A stretch of DNA of 64,000 bases, from positions 6,616,901-6,680,900 of the forward strand of contig CP128386.1 in the NCBI GenBank assembly GCA_030345135.1, in the 5' to 3' direction. The notes beneath the pieces were generated by a model that did no database searches, had not been told where the DNA came from, and was given only the letters and a program-made list of their open reading frames with translations. This document shows positions 9,339 through 18,374 of the stretch, one piece after another. The translations under genes and the position numbers were made by a program. Origin of the DNA: Chitinophagaceae bacterium DXS (GTDB taxonomy: Bacteria; Bacteroidota; Bacteroidia; Chitinophagales; Chitinophagaceae). Each line of letters opens with the position of its first letter. The stretch's first letter is position 1.

Positions 9339-11972
9339 ATGAGTACTTGCATACTTGGCTTCCGGGAAATAGATAAAACAAAGCTTTCACTGGTGGGAGG
9401 CAAAGCCGCCAACCTGGCTGAACTAACCAGGATTGATGGCATTCACGTTCCCGAAGGCTTTTGTATTACTACAGAAGTGTATAAAGAAATTGTTGGCAAT
9501 AGCGAGGAATTTAATTCACTGCTGGATCAATTGAACAACCTGCAAGCAAATGATAGAAAAGGCATTGGCGCAATATGCGAAATGCTCCGTGCAACCATTG
9601 AAAGTTTGTCCATTCCTAAGAATGTATCTAACGGCATAGAAGACTACGTCACGAAGCTTGGTGAACAAACAGCCTTTGCCGTGCGATCCAGCGCAACTGC
9701 AGAAGATCTGCCGGCAGCGTCTTTTGCAGGGCAGCAGGATACATATTTGAACGTTATTGGTAAGGATGCAATCCTACGCCATATCGGTAAATGTTTTGCA
9801 TCGCTGTATACAGACAGGGCGGTAATCTACCGTATGCAAAACGGGTTTGATCATAGAAAGGTTAGTTTAAGTGTTGTAATCCAGAAAATGATTTTTGCAG
9901 ACACTGCAGGCATTATGTTTACTGCAGATCCGGTCACATCGAACCGGAAGATACTGTCCATTGATGCCAGCTTTGGACTTGGTGAAGCGCTGGTTTCAGG
10001 ATGGGTGAATGCGGATGTTTATAAAGTAGCGGAGAGCAACATCATAGACAAGAAAATAGCTGCGAAGGAACTGGCCGTTTATGCTTTGAATGGTGGAGGC
10101 ACACAAAAACAACAAATTAACCGGGAACAGCAGAATTTGCAGGCACTGACGGATGCGCAAATATTGCAGCTTGAGCTTGTGGGAAGAAAAATTGAAAAAC
10201 ATTTCGGCCATCCTCAGGACATTGAATGGTGCCTGGTAGGTCAAACAATTTATATTGTCCAGAGCCGGCCAATCACCACTTTATACCCAATCCCCACGCG
10301 AAAGATGCAGGATGGTTCTGAAGCAAATGATCAGGAAAAGCATGTTTTTATTTCTGTCGGTCACAATCAAATGATGACCGATGCGATGAAGCCATTGGGA
10401 TTGTCTTTATTTCAACAGACTGCAGGTCCTATGTATATAGCCGGCGGAAGACTGTTTGCTGATGTTGCACAACACCTGGCTTCAGCTGCAGGAAGGAAAA
10501 TGATATTGAATGCTGTCAGTAAGTCCGATTTGCTGATAAAAGATGCGCTTATAACCATAATAGAGCGGAACTTTATTCAATCAGTACCGGATGACAATAA
10601 AGTAGAGCCAACTGGTCAAAATAATGAAAGTAAATCGCTTCCGGATTATCAAACACTAAAAGATTACGATCCGGTAATTGTTGCTGATCTGATCAACCGT
10701 AGCCAGGCATCTATCAACGAATTAAAACGGAACATCCAGGGTAAGTCGGGAACTGATCTGATCGATTTTATTTTAGAAGACACTCAGAAACTAAAAGGTG
10801 GATTGTCCGATCCCCAAAGTTTTGGCGTAATTATGACGGCAATGAATGCTTCCTTATGGCTCAATGAGAAAATGCTTGACTGGTTAGGTGAAAAAAATGC
10901 AGCCTATACGCTTTCTCAATCTGCGCCCAATAATATAACTGCGGAAATGGGACTGGCCTTAATGGATGTTGCAGATGTGATTCGCCCATATCCTGAAGTA
11001 ATTAGTTATTTGCAACAGGTAAAAGACGATCGCTTCTTAAATAATTTGACCAGGTTAAAAGGTGGAAAAGAAAGCAGAGATGCCATTAGTACTTTTCTTG
11101 AGAAATACGGGATGCGGTGTGCGGGAGAAATTGACATTACAAAAGACCGTTGGAGCGAAAAACCAACGGCACTTATCCCTGTTATTCTCGGTAATATCAG
11201 GAACTTTGAGGCGGGTGCCAGCAGGCAAAAATTTGAACTGGGCCGGGAACAGGCTTTGAAAAAAGAACAGGAGTTGTTGGATCGATTGAAGCAATTGCCT
11301 GATGGTGAGCAAAAAGCCACGGAGACAAAGCGAATGATCGGCCTTGTGCGAAACCTGATTGGCTATCGTGAATATCCCAAATACAGTATTGTTAGTCGCT
11401 ACTTTATCTATAAGCAGGCGTTGCTGGAAGAAGCTGAAGGACTGGTAGAAGCCGGTATTATCCTTGAAAAGAAAGATATCTATTATCTCAGTTTTGAAGA
11501 GCTTCGCGAAACAATGCTTACAAATAAACTGGATTACTCGGTCATTAGTAAACGGAAAGATGCGTACGACTTATACAGAAAATTAACTCCTCCACGCGTA
11601 ATCACGTCTGATGGGGAGATCATCACAGGTGCTCATAAAAAAGAAAATATTCCGGCTGATGCGATGGCCGGTCTGCCGGTATCTTCCGGGCTTGTAGAAG
11701 GACGGGCACGCGTCATCTTAAATATGGAAGATGCTGATCTGGAAGAGGGAGATATATTGGTCACTTCGTTTACTGATCCCAGCTGGACACCATTGTTTGT
11801 ATCCATAAAAGGGCTCGTTACTGAAGTTGGCGGATTAATGACACACGGTGCAGTCATAGCACGTGAGTATGGCCTGCCTGCAGTTGTTGGTGTGGAAAAT
11901 GCTACCAGGCTGATTAAAGATGGGCAAAGAATTCGGGTGAATGGGACGGATGGGTATGTGGAAATGATATAA
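9339..11972 (+). CDS. rph: Rifampicin phosphotransferase (Rph) homologue
   Basis: This 877-residue protein has the three-part Rph layout. An ATP-grasp PPDK_N domain covers residues 1-320 (LVGGKAANLAEL, AVRSSATAEDLPAASFAGQQ, DIEWCLVG...IVQSRPITT). A central helical rifampicin-binding domain carries the family hallmark GMRCAGEIDITKDRW. The C-terminal swivelling phosphohistidine domain has His836 in GGLMTHGAVIARE. The PEP/pyruvate TIM barrel of true PEP synthase and PPDK is absent, which excludes those enzymes. Known Rph transfers the beta-phosphate of ATP to rifampicin and inactivates it. The start at ATG 9339 is preferred over an in-frame TTG at 9312 because the family begins close to the LGFREIDK strand. 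It is monocistronic. Activity on rifampicin itself is inferred. Confidence 0.87.
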   Translation: MSTCILGFREIDKTKLSLVGGKAANLAELTRIDGIHVPEGFCITTEVYKEIVGNSEEFNSLLDQLNNLQANDRKGIGAICEMLRATIESLSIPKNVSNGIEDYVTKLGEQTAFAVRSSATAEDLPAASFAGQQDTYLNVIGKDAILRHIGKCFASLYTDRAVIYRMQNGFDHRKVSLSVVIQKMIFADTAGIMFTADPVTSNRKILSIDASFGLGEALVSGWVNADVYKVAESNIIDKKIAAKELAVYALNGGGTQKQQINREQQNLQALTDAQILQLELVGRKIEKHFGHPQDIEWCLVGQTIYIVQSRPITTLYPIPTRKMQDGSEANDQEKHVFISVGHNQMMTDAMKPLGLSLFQQTAGPMYIAGGRLFADVAQHLASAAGRKMILNAVSKSDLLIKDALITIIERNFIQSVPDDNKVEPTGQNNESKSLPDYQTLKDYDPVIVADLINRSQASINELKRNIQGKSGTDLIDFILEDTQKLKGGLSDPQSFGVIMTAMNASLWLNEKMLDWLGEKNAAYTLSQSAPNNITAEMGLALMDVADVIRPYPEVISYLQQVKDDRFLNNLTRLKGGKESRDAISTFLEKYGMRCAGEIDITKDRWSEKPTALIPVILGNIRNFEAGASRQKFELGREQALKKEQELLDRLKQLPDGEQKATETKRMIGLVRNLIGYREYPKYSIVSRYFIYKQALLEEAEGLVEAGIILEKKDIYYLSFEELRETMLTNKLDYSVISKRKDAYDLYRKLTPPRVITSDGEIITGAHKKENIPADAMAGLPVSSGLVEGRARVILNMEDADLEEGDILVTSFTDPSWTPLFVSIKGLVTEVGGLMTHGAVIAREYGLPAVVGVENATRLIKDGQRIRVNGTDGYVEMI

Positions 11973-11979
11973 AGCTTAA

Positions 11980-12525
11980 AGCCGAAAGCCTAAAGCTGAC
12001 CGAAGCGAAGTTTTTTAAACCATATAAGGCATATAAGAGCACATAAGAATTTTGCCTGCGATAATAATTGCACTTAAATGACTTTACATTTACTTAACCA
12101 GCTCGAATCTTCACCATTGACCATTGACTATTCACTAGTTGTATAGAAGGCATATAAGAGCACATAAGAATTTTACCTGCGATAATAATTGCACTTAAAT
12201 GACTTTACATTTACTTAGCCAGCTCGAACCTTCACCTTCACCATTGACCATTGACTATTCACTGGTTGTATAGAAGAAATATAAGAGCAAATAAGAGCTT
12301 TGCCGGGGATAATTATTGCACTTAAACGACGATATATTTACTTAACCAGCTCGGGCCTTCACCATTGACCATTGACTATTCACTAGTTGTATAAGAGAAA
12401 TATAAGAACAAATAAGAGCTTTTTCCCGGGATGATAATAGCACTTAAACGACGATATATTTAATTAACCAACCCGGGCCTTCACCACTGACCATTGACTA
12501 TTCACTAGTTGTATATAAATGAATC
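11980..12525. repeat. Four imperfect direct repeats of about 121 bp
   Basis: Units begin at about 12030, 12151, 12278 and 12398. Each runs from 'ataagag' through 'gcacttaaa' and 'ttacttaacca' to a 7-bp-period tail (TTCACCA TTGACCA TTGACTA TTCACTA, e.g. 12110-12137) and GTTGTAT. The array starts just after the Rph stop and ends at a TATCTTAG box (12529-12536), which could be the promoter of the next gene. A fifth copy lies at 13318-13437. No coding potential is supported in the 605-bp gap. Confidence 0.8.
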
Positions 12526-12577
12526 AGCTATCTTAGTAAGAGATTTTAAATCATCCCCTTTAACGAAATTGAATGTC

Positions 12578-12928
12578 ATGCGGAAAATACTAGCTATCGT
12601 CCCGGTGATTGCTTGCATACAAAGCTTAGCCCAGGATTCGACTAAAATTGAACAGTACTGCGAATTGCAGGCTCGAAACAGGTTTATGAGTAATAAGGTT
12701 ACGATTGATATTGATTATGGGCAGGAGAAAAAATTCTGGGCAGATACAAGGCTTAAAGATGATGATGGAAAACCGGTTAAGTTCAATACTGTCATAGATG
12801 CGCTCAATTATCTGGGCAAGCTGCAATGGAAATTGGTTAATGCGTTTTCAGATTCAAGCGAAAATGGGGTAGTGGTTTACCGCTATATATTCAGGAAAGA
12901 ATTTGCAAACGTTGCAAGCCGCCAATAG
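12578..12928 (+). CDS. Small secreted protein of unknown function
   Basis: This 116-residue protein starts at the ATG at 12578, from which a signal peptide (MRKILAIVPVIACIQSLAQ, residues 1-19) is read directly; a longer frame opening inside the repeat array is ignored. The mature part is short and charged, with YGQEKKFWADTRLKDDDGK and a C-terminal YRYIFRKEF strand. I do not recognise a family; similar short exported proteins are common in Chitinophagaceae. A TATCTTAG box lies 42 bp upstream at the end of the repeat array. Confidence 0.65.
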   Translation: MRKILAIVPVIACIQSLAQDSTKIEQYCELQARNRFMSNKVTIDIDYGQEKKFWADTRLKDDDGKPVKFNTVIDALNYLGKLQWKLVNAFSDSSENGVVVYRYIFRKEFANVASRQ

Positions 12929-13096
12929 CCACAGCGTGGATTTAATATGGTTTGGCTAAACAGTGCCTCATCCATTTTGAGAGATGTCTTTGTCGGGTCA
13001 ATGGTAAACTGCATAATATTAACGGGAGGAAAGCCTTCATGCATTGCCATCTGCTTCAGCTTAATGTCATTCGGGTAAGGATGCATTGCCGGTATT

Positions 13097-13251
13097 GCTC
13101 CATAGGAGCAGCCTGTTTGTAGAAAGAAAAAAATGGATCGCCCAGGCTCCGTTAGGAGCTACCGGTCACGCTTTACAGGAGGCTCCGATGGAGCCCCATG
13201 ATAATTTGATGAAATCCTGATTTTCTACAAACAGGAAGCTCCGCTGGAGCT
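13097..13251. repeat. REP/BIME-like element with four GCTCC/GGAGC hairpins
   Basis: Four short palindromes of the form GCTCCnnnGGAGC lie at 13097-13109, 13146-13159, 13181-13195 and 13237-13251. A perfect 14-bp inverted repeat (CCTGTTTGTAGAAA at 13112-13125 and its complement at 13222-13235) encloses the two inner ones. This is the pattern of a repetitive extragenic palindrome cluster or small non-autonomous element. No gene is present. Confidence 0.75.
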
Positions 13252-13278
13252 TTAAATGTCCTTTACTAAATGACATTA

Positions 13279-13447
13279 GCCTAAAGCTGACTGAAGCGAA
13301 ATTTTTTTAACCATTTAAGAAAATAAGAACAAATAAGAGCTTTGCCGGGGATAATTATAGCACTTAAACGACGATATATTTACTTAACCAGCCCGGACCT
13401 TCACCATTGACTATTCACTGGTTGTATAGAGGAGAATCAGCTATCTT
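13279..13447. repeat. Isolated fifth copy of the 121-bp repeat
   Basis: This stretch matches the end of the Rph-downstream array: a 'cctaaagctgac' lead, an 'ataagaacaaataagagc' block, the 7-bp tail at 13400-13427 and a closing 'atcagctatctta'. The lead and the closing word are also shared with 11985-11998 and 12522-12534, so the copies duplicated as long segments. Confidence 0.7.
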
Positions 13448-13550
13448 AATGCGGTTTATTTGCTAATATTATATTGTTGGCAACCTTGTTGCTGTATGTT
13501 TTTCTGCAGAACAAGGCTTGTCGAAAGATTAAAAATGGTTCCAGGTGGAA

Positions 13551-13768
13551 GGCATAAGGTGTGAGGTATAAAGTGTAAGGTATAAGGTGTAAGGTATAAA
13601 GCGTGAGGTATAGAGGCGGGAGTTGTATTCCTGATACCTGATACCTGATACCTGACACCTGAAACCTGACACCCGACACCCGACACCTCCAAAATATTTA
13701 TTCAGCCGGCACTACGCTCTCGCCATCAGCCCATAGCTGATAGCTGATAGCTGAAAGCTGAAAGCTAA
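13551..13768. repeat. Cluster of three heptanucleotide repeat tracts
   Basis: Tract 1 (13551-13620) is ten 7-bp units around GGTATAA/GGTGTAA. Tract 2 (13633-13688) is eight units around GATACCT/GACACCT and is roughly the inverse complement of tract 1. Tract 3 (13734-13768) is five units of TAGCTGA/AAGCTGA and ends 5 bp before the P-type ATPase start codon. Tracts 1 and 2 could form a long hairpin. Confidence 0.85.
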
Positions 13769-13773
13769 TTACT

Positions 13774-16254
13774 ATGGACAAAACACAAATCAACCTCGAC
13801 ATAATATTACCCGAAGTGCCTGATGAACGGGATGCATGTGTTGAACGTATCATCGGTATGTTGCAAGGTAAAAAGGGAATTGACAAGGTGCACGTCATAC
13901 CTGCAAAAGAAGGCGTTCAGGCTAAGCTATGTTTTCATTACAACCCCGAAACGATTTCAGTAAACGAAGTTGAAAGGTTAGCAAAGCAAGCCGGCGCAGA
14001 ACTCACGGAACGTTACGGCCATCTGTTGGTGGAAACTGCTGGCATCCGGCATGCGCGACATGCCAGGAGTATTGAAGAAAGGCTTGGTGCAGAAGCCGGG
14101 GTATTGAATGTATCTGTTGCTGGTACGGGCTTTATACAGGCAGAATATGACAAGTCGGTTTTGTCTGAAGATGCATTTCTCAGACTGATTAAAAAAAACG
14201 GCCTGTCAGTTAAGCACGTGGAAAATTTTCATGCGCATGCGGTGCATGAAGGTCATGTACATGAGAAACATGCACATGCACATGACGGGCATAAACATGA
14301 GGAGGGTGGTCATGAACATACCCATGGTGGCATATTTGGGGTGAAAACCGAACTGGTGTTCAGTATCATTTCGGGCGCTTTGCTGGGTATAGGTTTTAGT
14401 CTTTCTTTTATCACGAATACGGTGTATATCCCTATCGCTTTTTACGCTGGTGCTTATTTTTTTGGCGGATTTTATACATCCAAAGAAGCCTTTGAGAGCA
14501 TTGCCAAAGGAAGGTTTGAAATTGATTTTCTAATGCTGGTTGCTGCTATCGGTGCGGCCTGTCTTGGCCAATGGGCCGAGGGGGCATTGCTGTTATTTCT
14601 GTTTAGCCTGGGACACTCGCTGGAACATTATGCAATGGAAAAGGCAAGAAAATCCATTGCCGAACTGGCTGGGCTGTCACCAAAATCTGCATTGCTTAAA
14701 AAGGGAGAGGAGATAACGGAAGTTGACATTGAAACGTTACAACCGGGAGATGTTATCGTTGTAAAACCCAATTCCAAAATACCTGCCGATGGTGTGGTAG
14801 TGAAAGGCAGCAGCAGTGTAAACCAGGCGCCAATAACCGGTGAAAGTATTCCTGTAGAGAAAGTAGCAATGAAGGACAGCAGCTTCGATATTACAAAAAC
14901 AGACAGGATTGAAGCCCAATACCGCGTATTTGCAGGTTCTGTTAATGGCAGTGGCAACCTGGAAATAAAAGTGAGTAAACTCGCGGCGGATTCAACTATT
15001 GCAAGGCTGATAAAACTGGTGAATGAGGCACAGACACAAAAATCTCCTACGCAGAATTTTACCGACAAGCTGGAAAAATATTATGTTCCGGCAGTGCTCA
15101 TACTTGTGGGACTCTTACTTTTTGCATTCCTTGTCATTAATGAAACATTCAGCCAAAGCTTTTATCGCGCCATGGCTGTGCTGGTAGCCGCAAGCCCGTG
15201 CGCTCTGGCTATTGCTACTCCAAGTGCGGTGCTTAGCGGAGTAGCAAGAGCAGCAAGGAGCGGAGTATTGATCAAAGGAGGCAAGCCTTTGGAAGAATTG
15301 GGTGCGCTGACTGCTATCGCATTTGACAAGACAGGTACACTTACGGAGGGCAAACCAAAGCTTACAGGTGTATACCCACTAAACGGAGTATCCGAGGAAG
15401 AGTTATTAATGATGGTAGTAGCAGTTGAGCAACTAAGCGACCATCCGCTTGCTGCGGCAATTGTAAAAGGTGGCACTGAAAAATTGCAGAAGGATGTTCC
15501 TGCGGCAAATGATCTAAAGGCTGTTACTGGCAGGGGCGTTATTGCAGAATACCGGGGAAAACAAGTGCAGATCGGCAATAAAGAAATGCTGGCCGAAAAA
15601 AACGGTTCATTACCGCAGGAGACTAAACAAAGAGTGGAGGAGTTGGAAAAACAAGGTAATACAACCATGCTGGTGGAACAGAACGGTAAAATTGCAGGGA
15701 TCATCGCATTGCGGGACGTAGCGAGAGCGGAAGCAAAAGAAACACTTGTAAAGCTAAAGGCGGAAGGGATTCGCAAAATGATCATGCTTACAGGTGACAA
15801 TCAGCAGGTGGCTGAAGCCGTTGCAAAAGAAACAGGCATTACAGAAGCCTGGGGCGATCTTTTACCCGAACAAAAGGTGGCGGCTATTGAAAAATTAAAG
15901 GGGAGCGAAAAACTTGTGGCAATGGTTGGGGATGGCGTAAACGATGCGCCTGCAATGGCAAAAAGTAATGTGGGCATTGCAATGGGGGCAGCAGGTTCAG
16001 ACGTGGCACTCGAAACCGCAGATATAGCGTTGATGGCCGACCGGCTGGATAACCTGCCGTTTACGATCGGCCTGAGTAGAAAAGCCCATGCAATTATTCG
16101 TCAAAACCTGGTGATTAGTCTGGGCATGGTGGGCATTCTGATACCACTTACCATTTTGGGTATCGCGCACATTGGTCCGGCCGTAATTGGTCATGAGGGT
16201 TCTACAGTAGTGGTAGTATTTAACGCACTGCGATTATTAGCGTATAAAAGGTAA
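13774..16254 (+). CDS. Heavy-metal-exporting P1B-type ATPase with SPC motif and His-rich cytoplasmic linker
   Basis: This 826-residue protein has two weak N-terminal HMA-like folds (about residues 1-150), then a histidine-rich linker of about residues 152-188 (repeated HAH, HEGH, HEKH). Next come the membrane helices, the actuator motif TGES, the membrane metal site S474-P475-C476, the phosphorylated D518 in DKTGTLTEG, the HP locus (HPLAAA) and the GDGVNDAPA hinge. The final helix carries H807-E-G-S-T. SPC with HEGxT is the signature of P1B-4 pumps (Co/Zn/Ni-type), whereas most Zn/Cd pumps have CPC. It would export divalent metals from the cytoplasm. The MFS gene downstream is 171 bp away. 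The exact metal is not readable. Confidence 0.9.
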   Translation: MDKTQINLDIILPEVPDERDACVERIIGMLQGKKGIDKVHVIPAKEGVQAKLCFHYNPETISVNEVERLAKQAGAELTERYGHLLVETAGIRHARHARSIEERLGAEAGVLNVSVAGTGFIQAEYDKSVLSEDAFLRLIKKNGLSVKHVENFHAHAVHEGHVHEKHAHAHDGHKHEEGGHEHTHGGIFGVKTELVFSIISGALLGIGFSLSFITNTVYIPIAFYAGAYFFGGFYTSKEAFESIAKGRFEIDFLMLVAAIGAACLGQWAEGALLLFLFSLGHSLEHYAMEKARKSIAELAGLSPKSALLKKGEEITEVDIETLQPGDVIVVKPNSKIPADGVVVKGSSSVNQAPITGESIPVEKVAMKDSSFDITKTDRIEAQYRVFAGSVNGSGNLEIKVSKLAADSTIARLIKLVNEAQTQKSPTQNFTDKLEKYYVPAVLILVGLLLFAFLVINETFSQSFYRAMAVLVAASPCALAIATPSAVLSGVARAARSGVLIKGGKPLEELGALTAIAFDKTGTLTEGKPKLTGVYPLNGVSEEELLMMVVAVEQLSDHPLAAAIVKGGTEKLQKDVPAANDLKAVTGRGVIAEYRGKQVQIGNKEMLAEKNGSLPQETKQRVEELEKQGNTTMLVEQNGKIAGIIALRDVARAEAKETLVKLKAEGIRKMIMLTGDNQQVAEAVAKETGITEAWGDLLPEQKVAAIEKLKGSEKLVAMVGDGVNDAPAMAKSNVGIAMGAAGSDVALETADIALMADRLDNLPFTIGLSRKAHAIIRQNLVISLGMVGILIPLTILGIAHIGPAVIGHEGSTVVVVFNALRLLAYKR

Positions 16255-16425
16255 CAATTGCCAACGCAATGTTGTGCCGGTAACAGATTTGCATGTAAGC
16301 ATCCTCTATGTGGGTAAAATACAGTCACGCAGAGACACACGGAGAATACACAGAGCTCCATAGAGAAGGGCTTCAGATCTCACTATTGAGAACGCTTAAC
16401 TAAACGACCTTGAATTGCCAATGTT

Positions 16426-17610
16426 ATGAAATACCTGACCCGCACAATCTGGATATTGTCTTTCATCAGCCTGCTTACTGATACGGCAAGTGAAATGCTG
16501 TACCCCATTATGCCTATTTATCTAAAAAGTATTGGCTTTTCCGTTTTGCTGATTGGCATTTTGGAAGGAATTGCGGAAGCTACTGCAGGATTGAGTAAGG
16601 GATATTTTGGAGCATTATCTGATCGTACAGGCAGGCGCGTACCATTTGTTCAGTTAGGCTATGCGTTAAGTGCCATATCCAAACCAATGATGGCTGCATT
16701 TATTTATCCATTGTGGGTGTTTCTGTCACGCACTATTGATCGCTTAGGTAAAGGCATCCGTACAGGCGCGCGCGATGCCTTGCTGTCAGATGAAGCTACT
16801 CCGGCAACAAAAGGACGGGTTTTCGGATTTCATCGTTCTATGGACACAGTGGGGGCTGTGGCTGGCCCTTCTTTTGCGTTAGTATACCTGCTTTATTTTC
16901 CAGGTAACTACAGGATGTTGTTTTTAATCGCTTTTATTCCCGGATTGTTAGCGATTGTATTATCGGCCATACTAAAAGACAAGCATACAGCTGTTAAAGA
17001 AAATGCGACCGGATTATCTTTTTTTTCTTTTTTACATTATTGGAAGCAGAGCCCTTCTGCATACAGAAGGTTGGTTGTGGGATTACTGGTATTTACGCTA
17101 TGCAATAGTTCGGATGTTTTTTTATTGTTGAAGATAAAACAGGCTGGCCTGAACGATACTTCAACAATAGGTGTCTATATCTTTTACAATATCATTTATG
17201 CGCTTGCTGCTCTTCCGCTTGGTATAGCCGCCGATAAAATTGGATTGAAGAAAATGTTTGTTACAGGACTGGTGCTTTTTGTTGCTGTCTACACGGGGAT
17301 GGCCTTCTCTCATAACCTGTATTTCTTTTACCTTTTATTCTTTCTTTACGGTTTATACGCTGCGGCCACCGAAGGTGTGTCCAAAGCCTGGATCACAAAT
17401 ATAACAAAGCAATCAGACACTGCCACCGCTATTGGAACGTATACAGGTTTTCAAAGTATCTGCACAATGCTTTCCAGTATGCTTACCGGTTGGATCTGGT
17501 TGAAATTCGGTGCAACGCCGGCGTTTTTATCAACAGCTATCATCGCGTTAGCGGTAGTAATTTATTTCATGTTGATGATAGAGGAAGATCGGAAGACCGT
17601 AAGATCGTAA
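16426..17610 (+). CDS. MFS transporter (12-TM, DHA1-like)
   Basis: This 394-residue membrane protein has about 12 hydrophobic segments and the MFS loop-2/3 motif GALSDRTGRR (residues 64-73), repeated more weakly as GIAADKIGLKK in the second half. The N-terminal SLLTDTASEMLYPIMP matches a Bacteroidota/Proteobacteria subgroup of putative drug/sugar-phosphate exporters. The substrate is unknown. The last seven codons and the stop are formed from the 8-bp-period repeat that continues downstream, so the native C terminus may have been replaced. Confidence 0.85.
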   Translation: MKYLTRTIWILSFISLLTDTASEMLYPIMPIYLKSIGFSVLLIGILEGIAEATAGLSKGYFGALSDRTGRRVPFVQLGYALSAISKPMMAAFIYPLWVFLSRTIDRLGKGIRTGARDALLSDEATPATKGRVFGFHRSMDTVGAVAGPSFALVYLLYFPGNYRMLFLIAFIPGLLAIVLSAILKDKHTAVKENATGLSFFSFLHYWKQSPSAYRRLVVGLLVFTLCNSSDVFLLLKIKQAGLNDTSTIGVYIFYNIIYALAALPLGIAADKIGLKKMFVTGLVLFVAVYTGMAFSHNLYFFYLLFFLYGLYAAATEGVSKAWITNITKQSDTATAIGTYTGFQSICTMLSSMLTGWIWLKFGATPAFLSTAIIALAVVIYFMLMIEEDRKTVRS

Positions 17611-17666
17611 GACAGTAAGATAGTAAGATAGTAAGACCGTAAGACCGTAAGATCGTAAGATAGTAA
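17587..17666. repeat. Ten-unit 8-bp tandem repeat overlapping a gene end
   Basis: Units read GATCGGAA, GACCGTAA, GATCGTAA, GACAGTAA, GATAGTAA and so on with exact 8-bp spacing. The first three units encode the last residues and the TAA stop of the MFS transporter. A 7-bp tract (GATACCT-type) follows at 17694-17721. Confidence 0.85.
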
Positions 17667-17728
17667 GATAAGACCTTTTCTGGCGTGAAAACAAATACCT
17701 GATACCTGATACCTCACACCTATTCCTT

Positions 17729-18256
17729 TCACACCAGTGTCTTTTTCATCATGATATCTGTCTGCTCATCATCACCCAATTTGAATATATGTTCATCAAA
17801 TTCAATGAAGCCATTCTTTTTATAAAAGTTAATGGCTTTTAGATTTTCTTCCCAAACACCTAGCCATACGTAACGAACATTTTTTTGCTTTGCAACCTCG
17901 ATAGCTTTTTCATACAGTAATTGTCCAACCTTTTTACCCTGGTATGCCTGTAATACGTAGATCCGTTCAATTTCAACTGCGTTGTTATCTCGCAATTCTG
18001 TTTGAGATGCCCCAAAATTTAATTTAAGATAACCAATAGCATTGTTGTTATCTAAAGCAAAATAAAATGCAGAATGTTCGTTGCTTAATTCTCCGGTCAG
18101 TCTTTCGACGGAAAGTCCTTCCTCTAAATATTTCGCCATATTCTCTTGTGTATTGTGCCCGGAGAATGTTTCAGAGAATGTTTTGCGACTGATTTCCTGA
18201 AGTTCGTTAACATCGTCTACCGATACTCTTCTGATTTTTATTTCTTTCATTTTCAA
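17729..18256 (-). CDS. GNAT-family N-acetyltransferase (PaiA-like)
   Basis: This 175-residue protein has the GNAT fold: an N-terminal strand IKIRRVSVDDVNEL, the beta-4 strand VEIERIYVL, the acetyl-CoA pyrophosphate loop QAYQGKKVGQLL (Q/RxxGxG/A variant) and the C-terminal WLGVWEENLKAINFYKKNGF motif found in spermidine/spermine acetyltransferases such as PaiA. It would acetylate a small amine or a protein N terminus in the cytoplasm. Start at residue 1 or at Met3 cannot be separated. It converges with the MFS gene and has its own promoter region upstream at about 18260-18370. Confidence 0.85.
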   Translation of the reverse strand: MKMKEIKIRRVSVDDVNELQEISRKTFSETFSGHNTQENMAKYLEEGLSVERLTGELSNEHSAFYFALDNNNAIGYLKLNFGASQTELRDNNAVEIERIYVLQAYQGKKVGQLLYEKAIEVAKQKNVRYVWLGVWEENLKAINFYKKNGFIEFDEHIFKLGDDEQTDIMMKKTLV

Positions 18257-18374
18257 ATGTTGTCGATACGAAATTCGTGTATTATGTGTTGTTAATCGGA
18301 TATTTCATTCATAATTTGCATGTGTCGATGGAAAATTTCTTTCTTACCGTCTTACTAAAACGAATCAACTAAAA

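Noticed and set aside
9312..11972. PEP synthase or pyruvate phosphate dikinase
   Set aside because: The C-terminal PEP/pyruvate-binding barrel is missing and the central domain has Rph hallmarks; also the TTG start at 9312 adds an unneeded tail.
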